Source: Planctomycetota bacterium
GTDB taxonomy: Bacteria; Planctomycetota; UBA1135; GCA-002686595
Assembly: GCA_016795325.1 (NCBI GenBank)
Contig: JAEUHY010000053.1
Coordinates: forward strand, 186,001 to 250,000
Direction: 5' to 3'
Length of the DNA: 64,000 nt
This document shows positions 41,459 to 48,915 of the stretch, in pieces. The notes under the pieces are model-generated. The model was not told where the DNA came from. It saw nothing but the letters and a program-made list of their open reading frames with translations, and made no database searches. Position numbers and translations under genes: made by a program. Every line of letters starts with the position of its first letter. Position 1 is the first letter of the stretch.

Positions 41459-43855
41459 TCAGGGATAGAGCAAAACGCGCTGCCGAGCTTCGAGGAACTC
41501 CGTGAGTCCGTGCTCGGCGAGCGCGTCGACGTCGCCAATGTGCCGCGCGCGCATGAGCTTCTCCCACGCCTCGTGGTTGCGCAGCAGTGTGTCGACCTTG
41601 GCGACCTCGAACTCTTCGCCGTGCGAACGCAAGAGCGTCCACGCGAGTGTGAGGCCGAGCTTCACGGGCGAGATCGCGGCGCGGTCGGTCACCTCGATTT
41701 GAATGCCGTGGCAGAGCTCGCCCGCGAAGCGACTTTCGCGCGGCGTGAAGCGGATCGGCGTGAACTCGACTCCGGGAGGGCTGGCTCGTTCGAGCTCCCA
41801 GCACCAGGTCTGCGCGTCGATCCACGGCGCGCCGACGCGCTCGAAGGGCTCGTCCGTGCCGCGTCCCACCGAGACGTTGGTGAACTCGAGCAGCGCGACG
41901 CCTGGGTAGAGCAGCGCCTGCGTCGGATTGCGGAGGTTGGGGCTCGGTGCGATCCATTCCAGGCCCGTCTCGGACCAGGAGCTGGAACGCGACCAGTTCG
42001 CACACGGCACGACCTCGAGCTCGCACGTCACGCCGAAGTGCTCGCGGTACAAGCGCGCGAGCTCGCCGAGCGTCATTCCGTGCACGATGGGAATCGGCTT
42101 GTAGGCGACGAAATCGAGCCGCGTGGAATCCGCGAGCGGCCCCTGCGGCGGCACGAAGCCGATCGGATTGGGGCGGTCGAGCACGACGACGCGCAGGCCC
42201 AGCTCGCCTGCGGCTTCCATCGCGTACCCGAGCGTCGTCGCGTAGGTGTAGAAGCGTGCGCCGACGTCCTGCACGTCGAACACGACCGTGTCAGCGCCTC
42301 CGAGCATCTCGCGCGTCGGTCGCTTCGTCTTGCCGTACAAACTGTAGAGCTTCACGCCGCTCGCGCTGTCGACTGCGTCTTCCACCGCGCCTTCGAGGTT
42401 GGCGTCGAAACCGTGCTCGGGCGTCATCGCGCACACGACTTCGATGCCGTTGCGCCGCAGCAGATCGAGCGTGCGCTCGCCTTCGCGTGTTCGGCCGGTG
42501 CGGTTGGTGAGCAGCGCCACGCGCCGACCGCGCAGCTGCTCGCAGTTCTCGCGCGCAAGCACGTCTGCGCCGGTGAGCATCGGATTGAACATCCTCTGGC
42601 TCTCGACGTAGCCGCGGTCCGCTGCGTGCGCGGGCAGTCCGAACATCCGTGCGCGCCAACGGTCGAAGTACAGCTTATGCGCCACGCCGCGGAACTGCGC
42701 CTGCGATCCGAGCAGTTGACCCACCTCGCGGCGCAGCTCGCGCACGTCGCCCTTGCCCGCGGGGTGGAGCCGGCTGGTGAGCACGACGCTCCAGCAATCG
42801 CTGCTCGGATCGATCCACAGCGACGTGCCGGTGAAGCCGGTGTGCCCGACGCTGACACCGCGCGCGAGCTGGCCCCGTGGCGACGAGTACGCCGTGTCGC
42901 AGTCGAGCCCGAGCGTGCGGCCGCCTTCGCCGCCCGCGAGCCAACGTGCGGTGAGCAGCCCGTCGACGCTCGCCTTCGACAGCACGCGCTTGGCGTCGAT
43001 GCACCCATCGTTGAGCAGCACGCGGCACCAGCGCGACACGTCGTCCACTGTCGAGAACAGCCCCGCATGTCCGGCGACTCCGCCGAGCGCCGCCGCGCGC
43101 GGATCGTGGACCTCGCCGCGTTGCATCACGCCGTCGCGCTGTTCCGTTGGCGCACAGCGCGCGCGCAGTTCCGGGCCGGGCCGGAAGAACGTGTCGCGCA
43201 TGCCCGCCGGTTCGAAGATCTCGCGCCGCGCGAACTGGTCGAGCGGCGTGCCGCTGACGCGTTCGACGAGCACTCCGAGCACGATGTAGCCCACGTCGCT
43301 GTAGACGAACTTCGAGCCCGGAGGATGCTGGGGCGCGAGCGCGCAGATGCGCTCCCAGGCGCGCTGCGCGCCGTCTTCGTAGTCGGACAACGGGTTGTCG
43401 GCGATGAGCCCGCCCCAATGCCGCAAGAGCTGCTCGACCGTGATCTCTCCCTTGCCGTTCGCGCCGAACTCCGGCAGATAGCGCGCGACGGGCGCAGCGA
43501 GCTCGACTTTGCGTAGTTCGACGAGCTTGAGGACGCTGCTCGCCGTCGCGATCGGTTTGGTGAGCGACGCGAGGTCGAACAAAGTGTCCGGCGTGAGCTC
43601 CTCACGCTGCGGCTCGAGCGCGCGTGCGCCCACGCACGCCGCTCCCAGGATGGTCCGCCCGTCGCCCAGGCCCATGCGCACCAACACTCCCGGCGCTGCG
43701 CCCGACGCGAGCGCGCGGTTCACGATCTCGTCCGTCTGCGCTTGGAACCGCGGGGCCTCGGGTGGCTTCACGAGCGCGCCCACTCCAGTGCAGTTCGCGC
43801 ACAGCAGCGTTGCGACCAGGACAGAGAGCAGCACCGCGAGGCGGGGGAGGCGCAT
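41459..43855 (-). CDS. Serine hydrolase (beta-lactamase fold) fused to DUF1343 / NamZ-like domain
   Basis: The 798-residue protein starts at ATG 43855, with a signal peptide and Cys residues at 19 and 22 that may be lipidated. Residues 38-380 are a class C beta-lactamase/DD-peptidase-like domain: the S-x-x-K motif SLTK (97-100), VYSDVGYIVLG as the YxN-like element, and GHTGFTG as the HxG-like element. Residues about 420-798 are DUF1343, the family of exo-N-acetylmuramidase NamZ, with LLTNRTGRTREG, TPEHGFDAN, SLYGKTKRPT and VFDVQDVGARFYTYATTLGY. Both domains suggest cell-wall turnover, joining peptide- or ester-cleaving and muramyl-sugar-removing activities. It probably uses the leaderless promoter at 43863-43868. 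Confidence 0.93.
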   Translation of the reverse strand: MRLPRLAVLLSVLVATLLCANCTGVGALVKPPEAPRFQAQTDEIVNRALASGAAPGVLVRMGLGDGRTILGAACVGARALEPQREELTPDTLFDLASLTKPIATASSVLKLVELRKVELAAPVARYLPEFGANGKGEITVEQLLRHWGGLIADNPLSDYEDGAQRAWERICALAPQHPPGSKFVYSDVGYIVLGVLVERVSGTPLDQFARREIFEPAGMRDTFFRPGPELRARCAPTEQRDGVMQRGEVHDPRAAALGGVAGHAGLFSTVDDVSRWCRVLLNDGCIDAKRVLSKASVDGLLTARWLAGGEGGRTLGLDCDTAYSSPRGQLARGVSVGHTGFTGTSLWIDPSSDCWSVVLTSRLHPAGKGDVRELRREVGQLLGSQAQFRGVAHKLYFDRWRARMFGLPAHAADRGYVESQRMFNPMLTGADVLARENCEQLRGRRVALLTNRTGRTREGERTLDLLRRNGIEVVCAMTPEHGFDANLEGAVEDAVDSASGVKLYSLYGKTKRPTREMLGGADTVVFDVQDVGARFYTYATTLGYAMEAAGELGLRVVVLDRPNPIGFVPPQGPLADSTRLDFVAYKPIPIVHGMTLGELARLYREHFGVTCELEVVPCANWSRSSSWSETGLEWIAPSPNLRNPTQALLYPGVALLEFTNVSVGRGTDEPFERVGAPWIDAQTWCWELERASPPGVEFTPIRFTPRESRFAGELCHGIQIEVTDRAAISPVKLGLTLAWTLLRSHGEEFEVAKVDTLLRNHEAWEKLMRARHIGDVDALAEHGLTEFLEARQRVLLYP

Positions 43856-43886
43856 GGCGCCCAAAGTAGCGCGCTACGATGCACGC
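43856..43886. promoter_or_regulatory. Divergent leaderless promoter pair sharing a palindrome
   Basis: Only 31 bp separate two start codons. The palindrome GTAGCGCGCTAC lies at 43866-43877. On the plus strand TACGAT (43875-43880) is followed by six bases and ATG. On the minus strand TACTTT (43868-43863) is followed by seven bases and ATG. Both -10-like boxes use the outer TAC of the same palindrome. Both mRNAs would start at or next to the start codon. Confidence 0.6.
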
Positions 43887-44321
43887 ATGTTGCCCACGCA
43901 CCTCGCGCCCCTCGTCCGCGGCGTCCACCACATCGCCATCGTCGTTCCGTCCATCGCCGAGGCGCGCAAGACCTACGAAGGCGTGCTGGGCCTGAGCGCC
44001 AGCGCGCCCGAGTACGTCGCCGACCAGAAGGTCAACGTGCTCGTGACCTACGCGGGCGAGCAGCGCATCGAGCTCGTCGAACCGGCCGCGCCCGATTCAC
44101 CCGTCACGCGCTTTCTCGAGAAGACCGGCGGTGGCTTGCACCACGTCGCCTACCGCGTCGACGATGTTGCCGCCGCGATCGCCGCGCTCAAGGCCGCTGG
44201 CGTACGCCTGATCGACGAAGCGCCGCGCCCCGGCGCGCACGGCACGCGCATCGCCTTCGTGCATCCAAAGTCGACGGGCGGCGTGCTCAGCGAACTTGTC
44301 GAAGAGCCTCACGCGCACTGA
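43887..44321 (+). CDS. mce: Methylmalonyl-CoA epimerase (VOC family)
   Basis: The 144-residue length and order of motifs fit methylmalonyl-CoA epimerase, which interconverts the (R) and (S) forms in propionate metabolism. The first beta-alpha-beta-beta-beta unit has GVHHIAIVVPSIAEARKTY with the metal His. RIELVEPAAPDSPVTRFLEKTGGGLHHVAYRVDD carries the central metal ligands and the typical 'F-L-E-K-x-G-x-G-x-H-H' segment, and the last ligand is Glu in GVLSELVEE. The ATG at 43887 was chosen because it starts the domain at family length and follows the predicted promoter. No mutase or other propionate genes are in the window. Confidence 0.93.
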   Translation: MLPTHLAPLVRGVHHIAIVVPSIAEARKTYEGVLGLSASAPEYVADQKVNVLVTYAGEQRIELVEPAAPDSPVTRFLEKTGGGLHHVAYRVDDVAAAIAALKAAGVRLIDEAPRPGAHGTRIAFVHPKSTGGVLSELVEEPHAH

Positions 44322-44390
44322 AGGCGTTGTGCGGCAAGTGTGGGCCGCGTCAGGGCCCGCCCGCGATGATTCTCGCCGCTCGCGCGAGCC

Positions 44391-44807
44391 TCAGATGTTG
44401 AGGTATTCCCAGCGGCGCTGTTCGGAGTCGAAGCTGATCGAGTCCGCGTCGATCGAGATCGATGCCAGCGGCTCGCACCACACGTGCAGCGACCAGCGCC
44501 ACTCGCCTTCGCGTTGCGACACCCAGTATTCGAATTCCTCACAACGCGGAAAACCGCTGTCGGGAAGTTCCGCCAGGTAGCGCGGCGTCAAGAGCGAGAG
44601 TTGCTCAGGCGGTCGCCCGTTGTCGGCAAAGAAACGATCGAGCGCCTCGACGAGCGGCGCACCGCTTCGCGCCACGCCGGGGACGTAGCTCTCCGCGTCA
44701 CTGTACGGCGCGAACCACCACCACATCGCCGCCACGCCGACGACGAGCCAAAACACCGCGCCGGATACGACGAGCAACATGACCTGCAGCCAGCGACGCC
44801 ACATCAC
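44391..44807 (-). CDS. Small membrane protein with pseudopilin-like C-terminal part
   Basis: I choose the GTG at 44807 because TAGGAT ends exactly seven bases before it; the ATG at 44804 would serve almost as well. The 138-residue product has one N-terminal membrane helix (VMLLVVSGAVFWLVVGVAAMW) and a periplasmic domain with ALDRFFADNGRPPEQLSLLTPRYLAELP, a pattern seen after the helix in pseudopilins (x-Y-F-x-x-x-G-x-Y-P-x-x-L). It is followed by beta strands rich in Trp (EYWVSQREGEWRWSLHVW). There is no prepilin cleavage motif. The next gene upstream on this strand has a similar plan, so they may be distant paralogues. Function unknown. Confidence 0.7.
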   Translation of the reverse strand: MMWRRWLQVMLLVVSGAVFWLVVGVAAMWWWFAPYSDAESYVPGVARSGAPLVEALDRFFADNGRPPEQLSLLTPRYLAELPDSGFPRCEEFEYWVSQREGEWRWSLHVWCEPLASISIDADSISFDSEQRRWEYLNI

Positions 44808-44814
44808 GCCCTGA

Positions 44815-44820
44815 ATCCTA
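44815..44820 (-). promoter_or_regulatory. Predicted -10 box (TAGGAT) of the small membrane protein gene
   Basis: On the minus strand TAGGAT is followed by seven bases (TCAGGGC) and GTG. The same hexamer stands before rph at nearly the same distance. Confidence 0.45.
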
Positions 44821-44983
44821 GGTTGGCGTCGGCTATCCCGCGAGCGAGTGACCTCAGCGGTCGACGGATGTGTGGTGTTCTCGAGCGCGTGCACGAGCCC
44901 GCTCGCGTCCGCGTCGGTGCTGCGCGGACCAGCGCGTCAGACCCGGTCTCTTCTGTCTGCGGCCGCGTCCGAGTCAGCGCGCA

Positions 44984-45511
44984 CTAGTGCTCGCTGCTGG
45001 GGCTGATCCACGCCCACTCGTCGTCGAACATGCTGCCGCCCATGAAGAAGCCGTAGTGGGTCTCCCAGCGCCTGTAGACCGTGAAGCCGTTGCGCACCAA
45101 GCGAGGGGCGTCCGACATGTCGACAACGTCCTCGAGCGACGCTGGGTACGTCCCATGCGTTTCGAAATAGCTGTCGAGCGCCGCGGTCTGCGCGAGCATC
45201 CAGGTCTTCGCACTCGAGCGCAGCGGCAAGCCGATCAAGAAGCCCGCGGGCCATGATGCGAGCACGCCGAGCGCAAGTGCACCCGAGTAGCGTCCGATGA
45301 CCGCGAGCGTACGGTCGAACCGGCCGCGCGAATGCAGCGGCAGAAGGCGCCACATGAGCCACGCGAGCAGGCACACTCCGGTGGGAAGGGCTAGCAGGCC
45401 GGCTGCGGCCGCCCCCAACACGAAGTGGAAGAAGCTCGCGTAGCCGAGCCAGCCGACCACGATTGCGATCGCCACGGAAGCGCCGACGGCGACGCGGGTG
45501 TTGCGAGACAT
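44984..45511 (-). CDS. Polytopic membrane protein with pseudopilin-like C-terminal part
   Basis: From the ATG at 45511 the product has 175 residues; a GTG at 45553 in the same frame would add 14. Three or so membrane helices occupy residues 8-105 (VAVGASVAIAIVVGWLGYASF, then LGAAAAGLLALPTGVCLLAWL, then YSGALALGVLASWPAGFLIGL). They are followed by a soluble end with TAALDSYFETHGTYPASLEDVVDM, the same pseudopilin-like pattern as in the gene downstream. The C-terminus has a YGFFMGGSMFDDEWAWI aromatic segment. No known family was recognised. No Shine-Dalgarno sequence is evident, and a TAGCTT box lies about 17 bases before the GTG. Confidence 0.7.
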   Translation of the reverse strand: MSRNTRVAVGASVAIAIVVGWLGYASFFHFVLGAAAAGLLALPTGVCLLAWLMWRLLPLHSRGRFDRTLAVIGRYSGALALGVLASWPAGFLIGLPLRSSAKTWMLAQTAALDSYFETHGTYPASLEDVVDMSDAPRLVRNGFTVYRRWETHYGFFMGGSMFDDEWAWISPSSEH

Positions 45512-45664
45512 CGTCGGCCAGTCTCGGTACGTGACGGACGGAATGTTTCCCACGTTGACCCGTGGACGAAGCTAACACGCTCCTCGCCGCCGGGCTCCCG
45601 CAGAGCGGGCCTCGGTGCTGTCCAACGCACCGGTTCGGCCCGGCGCGTCTCCGACGGCGACGAA

Positions 45665-46381
45665 TCAGATGCCGAGCGCCGCGCGCTGCACTTCGAACAC
45701 ACGCCGAATGCCAGCTGCGCCCGAGTCGAGCAGCTTGTCGAGTTCTTCGCGGCGGAAGGGCGCGCCTTCAGCGGAGCCCTGGACCTCGATGAAGGCGCCT
45801 TCGCCGGTCATCACGAGGTTCATGTCGGTTTCGGCTTTGCTGTCTTCGCTGTAGTCGAGATCGCACAGCACTTCACCGGAGACGACGCCGACCGAGATAG
45901 CGCCGAGCTGTGAAGTGAGCGGCCAGCCGCGCAGCACGCGCTTTTGGTCCATGTGTTTGAACAGGTCGTTGAGCGCGACCCACGCGCCGCTGATCGCCGC
46001 GGTGCGCGTGCCGCCGTCGGCCTGCAGCACGTCGCAGTCGATCCAGATCGTGCGCTCGGTGAGTTTGCGCAGGTCGACCACGCCGCGGATCGAACGCCCG
46101 ATCAGGCGCTGGATCTCGATCCCGCGGCCGTCGACCTTGCCGACGCGGTCGCGTTGTTTGCGCTCCTTCGTGGAGGCGGGGAGCATGCCGTATTCGGCGG
46201 TGAGCCAGCCTTGGCCCTTGCCCTGCAGGAACGGCGGAACGCCGTCGGTGTAGGTCGCGGTGCACAGCACGCGCGTGTTGCCGAACGACGTGAGCACCGA
46301 ACCTGGCGCGGTGTTGGTGAACCCGCGCTGGAACGAGATCGGGCGGGGTTCGTGGGGCTGTCGACCGTCGGAGCGGGGCAT
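45665..46381 (-). CDS. rph: Ribonuclease PH
   Basis: This phosphorolytic 3'-5' exoribonuclease trims tRNA 3' ends. The 238-residue length is normal. Typical motifs are the N-terminal RPISFQRGFTNTAPGSVL, GWLTAEYGMLPAST, RGIEIQRLIGRSIRGVVD, IDCDVLQADGGTRTAAI and the phosphate/metal segment DLDYSEDSKAETDMN. The end, GEGAFIEVQGSAEGAPF, matches the catalytic loop. TAGGAT followed by six bases precedes the ATG, predicting a leaderless mRNA separate from the upstream biotin-ligase operon, whose last gene stops 47 nt before it. Confidence 0.96.
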   Translation of the reverse strand: MPRSDGRQPHEPRPISFQRGFTNTAPGSVLTSFGNTRVLCTATYTDGVPPFLQGKGQGWLTAEYGMLPASTKERKQRDRVGKVDGRGIEIQRLIGRSIRGVVDLRKLTERTIWIDCDVLQADGGTRTAAISGAWVALNDLFKHMDQKRVLRGWPLTSQLGAISVGVVSGEVLCDLDYSEDSKAETDMNLVMTGEGAFIEVQGSAEGAPFRREELDKLLDSGAAGIRRVFEVQRAALGI

Positions 46382-46387
46382 CGGCGG

Positions 46388-46393
46388 ATCCTA
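46388..46393 (-). promoter_or_regulatory. Predicted -10 box (TAGGAT) of rph
   Basis: On the minus strand TAGGAT is followed by CCGCCG and ATG. With a usual -10 to start distance the ATG would be the first transcribed base. Confidence 0.5.
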
Positions 46394-46428
46394 CGCTCCG
46401 CCGCGCTCGCAGTCGCTGCGTAGCCCGC

Positions 46429-47187
46429 TCAAACGATGCGCACGGCGCGCACGTGCTCCAGTGCGCAGCGGCGCTCGAGCCCTTCGGCCGTGCGCACCAC
46501 CAGGCCGCGCAGCGTGAGCTCGACGAACACGCCCGCGACGTGCTCCTCGCCGCACTCGACCTCGAGCACGTGCCCGGCGAACTGCGTCGCCGCGACGTAG
46601 TCGGCGCACAGGCGCGGCGCTTCGGCCACGGCCTGTTCCAGGCGCGACGCCAGGCGCGTGAGCAGCGTTTCGCGCGCCCGCTCGAGCGTGCACTCGACGC
46701 CGCACAGCGCGAGGCTCGTGACGGCGCGTTGCGCCAGCAATTCAGCGGGAAAATCGCGCTGGCGCACGTTGAGCCCGACGCCCACGACGTAGTGCGGCGC
46801 TGCGAGATCGAGGCCGCGAGTCTCGACCAAGATTCCAGCGAGCTTGGCCGCGCCGACGAGCACGTCGTTGGGCCACTTGAGGCGCGCGTCGAGCGCTCCC
46901 AGATCGCGCGCAGCTTCGAGCGTCGCGAGGCCGGCGCCGATGGTCAGCGCCGCCGGATGCACGGGCCGCGTGGGGCGCAGCACCACGCTCGCGTACAGCC
47001 CCAGGTCGCGCGCGCTCGCCCAACTCGCGCCGCGCCTTCCGCGGCCGGCGGTCTGCTCGCGCGCGATGTGCACGTCGCCGTGACGGGCGCGCCCCGCGGC
47101 GAGCTCCTCGAAGGCGCGTTCGCTGGTCGAGTCGACGACGTCGTGCTCGAACACGCGCAAACGCAGCGCGGCGCCCGCGGCGTTCAC
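46429..47187 (-). CDS. birA: Biotin-[acetyl-CoA-carboxylase] ligase, catalytic domain only
   Basis: The GTG at 47187 overlaps the sigma-factor stop (GTGA) and gives 252 residues. The biotin/adenylate loop GRGRRG (48-53), KWPND (104-108), Lys115 in AAKLAGIL and GVGLNV identify the ligase that attaches biotin to carboxyl carrier proteins. There is no N-terminal helix-turn-helix, so it is a monofunctional enzyme and not a repressor. A C-terminal SH3-like domain ends in VVRTAEGLERRCALEHVRAVRIV. Translational coupling to a sigma factor is unusual and may just reflect compact gene packing. Confidence 0.93.
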   Translation of the reverse strand: MNAAGAALRLRVFEHDVVDSTSERAFEELAAGRARHGDVHIAREQTAGRGRRGASWASARDLGLYASVVLRPTRPVHPAALTIGAGLATLEAARDLGALDARLKWPNDVLVGAAKLAGILVETRGLDLAAPHYVVGVGLNVRQRDFPAELLAQRAVTSLALCGVECTLERARETLLTRLASRLEQAVAEAPRLCADYVAATQFAGHVLEVECGEEHVAGVFVELTLRGLVVRTAEGLERRCALEHVRAVRIV

Positions 47188-48248
47188 GCTTCCAAACTGT
47201 TCGAGCTGGGCGTGAGCAGGCCCTTGAGGCGGCTCATCACGTTGGAGTGGATCTGGCACACGCGCGACTCGGTCAGCGCGAGCATCTCTCCGATTTCGCG
47301 CATCGTGTGTCCCACGTGGTAGTACTGCTCGATGATGAAGCGCTCTTTGTGCGTCAGCGACTTGGTGATGTAGAGCATCACGTCGCGGCGGTTGAGCTCG
47401 GCGATCGGGTCGACGGCCTTCTGGTCCTCGACGATCTCGACCTTCTCCATCGAGTTGTCGTCGTCGCGGTCGTCCCAGCGGTCCGAGAGCGAGAACATCG
47501 TCTTGGCGCGCGAGCTGGAGATCTCCTCGGCGAGTTCGCCGTGCTCCATGCGCAACGCGTTGGCCAGCTCGGCGTGCGTCGGCTCGCGGCCGTATTCGCC
47601 CTGCAGGCGCTGCAGCGCCTTCTCGATGCGGCCGGCCTTCAAACGCACCAGGCGCGGCACCCAGTCCTGCGAGCGCAGCTGGTCGAGGATCGAACCGCGG
47701 ATGCGCGTCGTGCAGTAGGTCTTGAACTTGATGCCACGGTCGGGGTCGAAGCCGCGGATGGCGTCCATCAGGCCGAACAGGCCGGCGCTGACGAGGTCGT
47801 CGAGCTCGATCGACTTGGGCAGCGTCTGCAAGAGGCGCTCGGCGATGTGCTTGACGAGCGGATAGTGCAGCTCCATCAACACGTTGCGGATCTTCTCGAG
47901 CCACTCTTCATCGCGCGGGCGCTGGCTCGCCGCGGCGCGGTAGTGGGGCCACATGTCGTCGACGTTGAGCGCGCGCAGCTCGTCGAGCGAGATGCGCCGG
48001 TCGGAGCGCGGCTTGACCGCCTTCTTCGCGGGCGCCTCTTCGGGCGCGCTGGGCGGCGAGATGGCCGGCCCCTTGCTGGGCTTGAGCGCGCCCCGCGGCA
48101 GCGCCGGCGGCGGCTCGTCGATCGGTCGCGCGCTCGCGGCGCGCTTGGCGGGAGCTGACTTGGCGCTGTGCGTCGCCTTTTCGGCGCGCCGCGTTTGGGG
48201 TCGCGCGCTCTTCTTGCCCGCTGCGCTGGCGCTCTTGGACTTGGACAT
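47184..48248 (-). CDS. FliA/WhiG-type (sigma-28) RNA polymerase sigma factor with basic N-terminal extension
   Basis: The core (about 100-354) is a sigma-28 factor. Region 2 has LVSAGLFGLMDAIRGFDP and FKTYCTTRIRGSILDQLRS with 'W-V-P-R-L-V-R'. Region 3 has GREPTHAELANALRM, and region 4 has TMREIGEMLALTESRVCQIHS as the helix-turn-helix. Before it lie about 95 residues rich in Lys, Ala, Ser and Pro, similar to histone H1-like tails and not found in ordinary FliA. The ATG at 48248 follows GAGGCGAAC. The gene sits 21 nt after apt and overlaps birA. It may control motility or another developmental programme; an FlhG-like ATPase is encoded at 21546. Confidence 0.9.
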   Translation of the reverse strand: MSKSKSASAAGKKSARPQTRRAEKATHSAKSAPAKRAASARPIDEPPPALPRGALKPSKGPAISPPSAPEEAPAKKAVKPRSDRRISLDELRALNVDDMWPHYRAAASQRPRDEEWLEKIRNVLMELHYPLVKHIAERLLQTLPKSIELDDLVSAGLFGLMDAIRGFDPDRGIKFKTYCTTRIRGSILDQLRSQDWVPRLVRLKAGRIEKALQRLQGEYGREPTHAELANALRMEHGELAEEISSSRAKTMFSLSDRWDDRDDDNSMEKVEIVEDQKAVDPIAELNRRDVMLYITKSLTHKERFIIEQYYHVGHTMREIGEMLALTESRVCQIHSNVMSRLKGLLTPSSNSLEA

Positions 48249-48269
48249 GTTCGCCTCAGCTCCCGATTC

Positions 48270-48779
48270 CTAATACTTCACGAGCGAATGCACCGGCGTG
48301 CCCTCGAGCCGCTTGCGGCCGCCGAGGAACACCAGTTCGATCACGAAAGCGCACGCGGTGACGCGTCCGCCGATGCGTTGCACGAGCTTGGTCGCGGCGC
48401 CCGCCGTGCCGCCGGTCGCGAGCAGGTCGTCGACGAGCAGCACGCGCTGGCCGGCCGCCACGGCGTCGGTGTGGATCTCCAGGCGATCCGTGCCGTACTC
48501 GAGCTCGTAGCTCTCGGCCACGGTCTTCCAGGGCAGCTTGCCGGGCTTGCGGATCGGCGCGAAGCCCTTGCCGACGCGCAGCGCGAGCGCCGTGCCGAAG
48601 ATGAAGCCGCGCGACTCGACGCCGCACACCAGGTCGTAGCTCTTGGGGTCGACGAGGCTCCCCAGTTGATCGATGGCGAGCTTCAAGCCCTCCGCGCTCT
48701 GCAGCAGCGGAGTGATGTCCTTGAAGAGGATTCCGGGCTTGGGGAAGTCCGGTACGTCGCGGATGTAACGCTCGATCAC
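48270..48779 (-). CDS. apt: Adenine phosphoribosyltransferase
   Basis: The 169-residue enzyme makes AMP from adenine and PRPP. The PRPP loop is VLLVDDLLATGGTA (113-126). The N-terminal DVPDFPKPGILFKDITPLL and CGVESRGFIFG are typical of APT and bind adenine. The GTG at 48779 gives MIERYIRDVPDFP, matching family N-termini. It lies 136 nt after argS and 21 nt before the sigma factor, so it is probably co-transcribed with the latter. Confidence 0.96.
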   Translation of the reverse strand: MIERYIRDVPDFPKPGILFKDITPLLQSAEGLKLAIDQLGSLVDPKSYDLVCGVESRGFIFGTALALRVGKGFAPIRKPGKLPWKTVAESYELEYGTDRLEIHTDAVAAGQRVLLVDDLLATGGTAGAATKLVQRIGGRVTACAFVIELVFLGGRKRLEGTPVHSLVKY

Positions 48780-48915
48780 GGTTGGGGGGCTCGCGCGGGC
48801 AGGAAGTTCGGCGGGGGACTGGAAAAAGTTGACCGTTGGGTGGCGCCCGAGCCGCGCGCTGGACCAGAACAGGGACAGTTCTCGGCGCGGCGGGCGCGGA
48901 CTTGAGCGGCGGCGC

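Noticed and set aside
44378..44389. Palindrome GCTCGCGCGAGC between mce and the small membrane protein gene
   Set aside because: It is a short self-complementary GC run with no T tract, easily expected in this base composition.
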